In this document: piece after piece, positions 59,701 through 64,000 of the stretch | How positions within the stretch are numbered: the first letter of the stretch is position 1 | Layout of the letters: every line of letters starts with the position of its first letter | Assembly (NCBI RefSeq): GCF_011397635.1 | Contig: NC_064762.1 | Span: 20,609,479 to 20,673,478 of the forward strand | DNA length: 64,000 nucleotides | Direction of reading: 5' to 3' | Source: Epinephelus fuscoguttatus | Lineage: Eukaryota; Chordata; Actinopteri; Perciformes; Serranidae | Translations under genes and position numbers: made by a program | The notes under the pieces: model-generated | What the model was told of the DNA's origin: nothing | What the model saw: only the letters and a program-made list of their open reading frames with translations | Database searches by the model: none

Positions 59701-60906
59701 CCAATCTAAATACGGTACACGGTAACACACCAGTGCTGAGAATTGATTCCTCGCAACCTGTGATTCTCAAATCTGCACACTTCCTTTAATGGAGGAGAGA
59801 AATTCTGCTGAGATTAAGACTTTATCATCAGGCGGTTTAGACACTGAGCGGAGAGAGCCTGGCTGGGCTGTTGAGACAGACGACGACTGAGTGACAAAAC
59901 CCAATCTATGAGAGGAATGGATGCTCCCTCTGCCTCCTCTTAAAGTCAAACTACGCAGAACATGAGTGGACACCTACTGATACACAGTAGCAGAGACGGT
60001 CTGTGAAGACTTGAGTCATCCTGATGATGCTGGTCCCTCAGTTTTCACCTGATCTGCCAAAAGCTTTGACGGCAAATCAGAATTTGAATCACTTCTAGCA
60101 CCAAGTGCTGTATGCTCCAAAACCCTGAACACCCACAGCACCTGACAGTTCCTGATTAAGATTTTTTTAACGTCACTGGCTTTGATTATTAAAAAAAAAA
60201 AAAAAAAATCAGGCTTATAATGTTACCAAATGTGGTATTATACTTTAGCATCATGCAGCAATCAGTATTACAGTTCCCACTGTTGGGGATACCTGATGAG
60301 ATCTGATCCAGACAGATCACTCAGAGGGTTTTGTCAACTCTTGTCCCATTGTACGACTTCAGTTTCTCTTGTTGAACTCTACACAGACACTATTTGATGT
60401 TATATTAACTTATGGATGATGCATCTGTAGATTTTCACCAAAAAAAGTTTGATTTTTCTTTGATGATTGTGTTCTGTGAGTGCCGAAGCTCTTAAACGCC
60501 CCCCCCTTGTCGTCATGTTTGTATACCATATCCCCACTAGAGTGCAGTGTTTGCCTGTGTAACTTTGCACCTGCCCCTAGCTGACAAGAAAGCACCAGAA
60601 GGCCCATAGGCAGCCTGCTGAAACCCATATGAGTACACAGAACATAACACTGCGCTTGGTGCCAGCAGACTGATATCCGATGCCAAGTAGAGCGCTTTTC
60701 CTTCACATCCTGCTGCCATTATTTTCTCTTTACATGCTACCATTACAGCAGTGTCAAGAAGACCCAGGGTGCCCTTCAGAGCCTCTTCTTAATGAAGAGT
60801 TCACCAGCCCCACCCCTACCCCCACCGGGACGAGCAGTCATCATGGCCTACTCCTAGAATAACTCCAAATATGACCCTGCCATCATTCCAAAATGACATG
60901 CCTATC

Positions 60907-60979
<73 letters not shown>

Positions 60980-61490
60980 CCTACAGCAGCGACGCATTTC
61001 TCCCCACTCATTCCAGCCCTACATCTTCACCACCACAGTTCATGCCATCCTGTTAGCGTCATCCTCGGCTGGCCAGGGGGGACTTTGTCAGTGATGACAT
61101 CACTCCGTGCAAATAGCCGTGGTGTCAATAAGTGGTCCTCTACTCTGACGCCAGAGGCCAAAAAAAAAAAAAAAAAAAGACTATTAAAGACTGCCATTGT
61201 TGGTTTGATTGCACATTTTAATCATTGCCATTTCTGACCTGATACAGTATGTGTGTTAATACAATGTTTGGACAACAACAACAAAAAAAAAAGTACTTTT
61301 GTGTCAGAAATGTTGTTGCTGTTGTCGCCTGGAATCCATTGGTACTTTCTGACATCCCTTGTCAAACATTTAGCCCACTGTCTGAATAGATTATTCACAG
61401 ATTGTTTGTATTTGAATATAGATTCAGTAACCGAGAGCTTTGGTGGAGACCTCTTTGTAAAGTTAAATAAAAGTTATTCTAAGAGCAAGA
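56738..61490 (+). other. sobp: sobp 3' untranslated region with a probable intron and poly(A) signal
   Basis: Nine bases after the stop is GGAG|GTGAGA (donor at 56747). A strong pyrimidine tract followed by AACAG (acceptor at 59037) starts the likely terminal UTR exon (59038 to about 61490). AATAAA at 61466-61471 is followed by GT-rich sequence. The intron 56747-59037 has no other exon. The terminal exon contains (TG)n at 60910-60978. Confidence 0.6.
60910..60978. repeat. (TG)n microsatellite, about 34 units
   Basis: Uninterrupted TG dinucleotide run in the likely sobp 3'UTR. Confidence 0.97.
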
Positions 61491-62270
61491 AATGTGGTCT
61501 GATTTCACACTTTGTCATCATTTTTATATACTTATTTTTATTTTAAAACAACAACTGATACAGTGTTGAGCTGTAATCTTGTGAATCTTGATGTTATTCC
61601 CACACAAATGACAATTATCCAGATTTTGAGCTGTAGATAAGGACTGCTAACGCACCACGGGCCCCTGTAAATATCTATTTTTAGTGCCAGCGTGTCTGCA
61701 AGGCAGCGCATCAGCATTCCTAAAATACTGAAAGTTGGTCGAGGCCCTGAGCTGTGACGGTAAAACAGATGAATGAGATAAGAGAGCAGGAATTCCGGCT
61801 AGTTGAGGGCACGAGGGGAGCTGTGATTGGTGACTGTGGTATCCCGGCCTGCGGCAACATTCCTGATAGAGACCCAAATCTGCGGGACAGGAGTCCTCAC
61901 AGCATTTCTTAGTCCACAGGAACACAGGGAACAGATCTAGGATTGATATTTGTGAAGTCAGCTACACTTAGGCATCAAGAACCCGGATGCGAGATCTGCC
62001 TTCAAAATAAAAGCATCGATCAATCTTATCCATGAGATTATAACATGGCAGCATTGAGGGGTTTATGTTATTAGGATATTTTATTCTCTTCTTTTATGTC
62101 AAATCATATTAACAAAATGAGTCCAATTTCAAAAAAGTCAGATAAACAACTTTATTCATATTTCACATTTCATACAAATGTGTGCAGATGGTCTTCGGGG
62201 TTCTTTACAACTGATAATTTTTTGCATTTGCATTTGCAATATTAAGAATTTATATAGCTAACAAAAAAAT
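61491..62270. other. Intergenic, sobp to rock spacer
   Basis: No exon or clear repeat recognised. Confidence 0.4.
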
Positions 62271-62675
62271 GATACTTGGCATATATTGATAAAATATTGT
62301 CACGCAAATATCACGATACACAATATCGTGATACTAAACTGTGTAAACCTTTTCCCCACCCCTCATGTATAGCTATAAAAATGCATTGTATGTAAACATG
62401 TTTACAATATATTTCTTACTTTTTACATTAACCTATTTTTTTTTTTACTGCTTTTATTAAATAAAATTGTTTCTCCCCTTTAATTTAAAGTTCTTTTATA
62501 GTAAACATTATATGCTAGAATTTTACTTGACGTCACTGTAGCGATACAATATTGCCACGCCAAATATCGAGATACAAAATATCCCGATACTATGCTGTAT
62601 CAATGTCTTCCCCATCCTTATGTATAGCTATATAAATGTAGTATATGTAAATATGTTTAAAATATTTTTCTTCAA
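62271..62675. repeat. Two tandem copies of the dispersed AT-rich family seen at 5320-5790
   Basis: TACTTGGCATATATTGATAA, AATATCGTGATACTAAACTG and CCCCACCCCTCATGTATAGC in the first copy (62271-62420). TAGCGATACAATATTGCCAC, ATCCCGATACTATGCTGTAT and CCCCATCCTTATGTATAGCT in the second (62523-62675). Offset about 250 bases. A highly AT-rich tract continues to 63045. Confidence 0.65.
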
Positions 62676-63089
62676 TAAATAATAAATGATGTTCTTTCTT
62701 AAATTTACATTTATTTTATTTATTTACAAAATGTACACATTTCAAAATGTGTATGTCTTCATTATGTATAATTATTTTTATATTATATAAATGTTTTTAT
62801 TTATATAAAACATTTATCTTTTTTTACTTCTTTTATTATATAAAACTGTTTGTATGAATACCTATTTATATATGATACTAAATTATACTATACTATAATA
62901 CTATACATATATTATATCAACTATTTACATTATTTATCATATTTATATATATTTATAAATGTGTTATATTATAATAACGTGTATGTATAATTTAAAAATA
63001 TGTATTTATTTATTATATATTACATATTTATATATTTATATGACTAGAGCATATCTTTGAGGGCTAATGGTTCTCTGAGACTTTTAATT

Positions 63090-63499
63090 TGACAGTTGTA
63101 ACCGGAAGTGGCGCGGTGTAACTTGACAGTGGTGAGTCCTACAGGTTGGGCACGTTGTGGTCGGATCAGATTTTGTTGTATCTACCTGGAAGCAGACGGA
63201 GCTCACCTGAAGGTGAAACGCTTTCCTTCCCGGCTCTCGTCAGTCCGCTCGCTTTCCTCTCCGCTGTGAGACTTTAATGAACCGGGAGCGAGGCAGCGCA
63301 CTTTGGCAGCGGATAAATTATTAACCTGACAACTCCGGCAGCAGTTCACAGGAGAGCTGACATGAGGAGCTGAGCCAAGCGGCAGCGGAGTGCTCCTCCT
63401 GCCCGCCCGCCTGTCTCTTGTCTCTGTCCCGGAAAGACAAAGACAGGCCCACAGGTGTCTTTATATTGTCCTCTGACCTGGATACACCGCGCTGTGATC
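63090..63499 (+). promoter_or_regulatory. CpG-rich promoter and leader of the ROCK-like gene
   Basis: A sharp change from AT-rich DNA to GC/CpG-rich DNA (TCACCTGAAGGTGAAACGCT, CCGGGAGCGAGGCAGCGCAC). No TATA box seen; a CpG-island promoter is likely. Confidence 0.55.
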
Positions 63500-63595
63500 A
63501 TGCTGGGAGCGGAGAGCAGGCTGGAGACCCGGCTCAAGAAGCTGGAGTCCCTCATGAGGAGCCCACAGTCGGCTCTAAACTTGGGAACTCTGCTG
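63500..63595 (+). CDS. ROCK-family Rho-associated kinase, first coding exon (probably rock2 paralogue)
   Basis: 32 codons, MLGAESRLETRLKKLESLMR then SPQSALNLGTLL, followed by donor GTGAGT in phase 0. Human ROCK2 has [20 protein letters not shown] and ROCK1 has FETRFEKMDNLLRDPKSEVN at this place, and both continue with DGL after the LL, consistent with an exon ending here. The start is the first ATG after a GC-rich leader (about 63100-63499) with no in-frame upstream ATG close by except one at 63455. Known role: Rho-activated Ser/Thr kinase controlling actomyosin contraction. Only the N-terminal extension before the kinase domain is present, so the identity is good but the paralogue is not fixed; MRCK-type kinases fit less well. 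Confidence 0.65.
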
Positions 63596-64000
63596 GTGAG
63601 TTTGCATTTGCCCTCTGGCTCTGGCACAGGTAGGTGTCACAGCTCAGACTCAGAGGTAATAAATTACACATCTAGCTGTGTGCTGTCGGTTGTAATTCTG
63701 TCAAGATCACACATCACCTGAAGAGACATGTGTGATATCTCAGAGGGGAGCTGCAGGAAATAAATCAAACACCAGTCACACAGTATAAAGGAAAAATATA
63801 CAGAGCTGTTGCTGCTATTGTGTAAGTGAGTGATCGGACAATCGCCTTCATGGGACAATGTCAGTTTGTGTTTGTTTTTTAATCAGGGATGCAGCAGGGA
63901 AACCGCACCTAACTCTGTGCTGCCACCTTTTCCTGTGTTCAACACACTTTAATCCTCATTTTTCAACTTATTATCAGGGCTGGGATCATGTGGAGACAAT
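63596..64000 (+). other. First intron of the ROCK-like gene, continuing past the window
   Basis: Begins at GTGAGT (63596). No further exon is recognisable before the window ends. Confidence 0.5.

Noticed and set aside
60871..61237. Plus-strand frames with Cys-Val repeats
   Set aside because: Translation of the (TG)n microsatellite in all frames, not a gene.
1..64000. CRISPR arrays, bacterial operons, rRNA, endogenous retrovirus genes
   Set aside because: No regularly spaced repeats with unique spacers, no ribosomal RNA signatures and no gag/pol/env-like frames were seen; the only reverse transcriptase is a LINE remnant.

Overview
This window is vertebrate nuclear DNA, almost certainly from a ray-finned (teleost) fish. 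Coding exons are short and separated by long introns with GT-AG (and one GC-AG) borders. Intergenic DNA is packed with repeats typical of fish: Tc1/mariner remnants, hAT elements, TTAA-ended MITEs, a tRNA-derived SINE and LINE tails. There is no bacterial or viral gene organisation.

Four protein genes can be supported. (1) RTN4IP1 (minus strand) enters from the left edge. Six coding exons between 116 and 7086 encode the first ~272 residues of a mitochondrial zinc-less MDR-family oxidoreductase; the C-terminal third lies outside the window. (2) CD24 (minus strand) has two coding exons (40269-40207 and 38653-38450) encoding an 88-residue GPI-anchored sialomucin-like peptide, with a clear TATA box. 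(3) SOBP (plus strand) is complete: six coding exons between 46760 and 56737 give 853 residues with two FCS-type zinc fingers, followed by a probable 3'UTR intron and a terminal UTR exon ending near 61490. (4) At the right edge, the first coding exon of a ROCK-family kinase gene (plus strand, 63500-63595), probably a rock2 paralogue, follows a GC-rich leader.

Region by region: 1-7.3 kb is RTN4IP1 and its promoter, with three transposons in its introns. 7.3-37.5 kb is a gene-poor stretch between RTN4IP1 and CD24. It holds Tc1 fragments (7.85-8.5, 14.4-15.2 kb), a pogo-like transposase fragment (9.1 kb), a 209-bp tandem repeat (13.2-13.8 kb), a three-level nested transposon (16.3-18.3 kb), a MITE with a nested SINE (22.1-23.1 kb), a hairpin insertion with a 14-bp target duplication (34.2 kb) and a LINE reverse transcriptase remnant (35.0-35.6 kb). 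37.5-42.1 kb is CD24 with a ~300-bp duplication on either side of its first exon. 42.7-46.7 kb is the SOBP upstream region, including a possible RFX-type promoter. 46.7-61.5 kb is SOBP. 61.5-63.1 kb is AT-rich and repetitive, and the ROCK CpG-rich promoter follows.

The genes are not an operon and have unrelated jobs (mitochondrial ubiquinone-linked metabolism, cell-surface signalling, transcriptional cofactor, Rho-dependent kinase). Their order RTN4IP1-CD24-SOBP matches the block known at human 6q21. I found no evidence of an undescribed biological system; the most interesting signals are gene-structure oddities and well-preserved transposon architectures.
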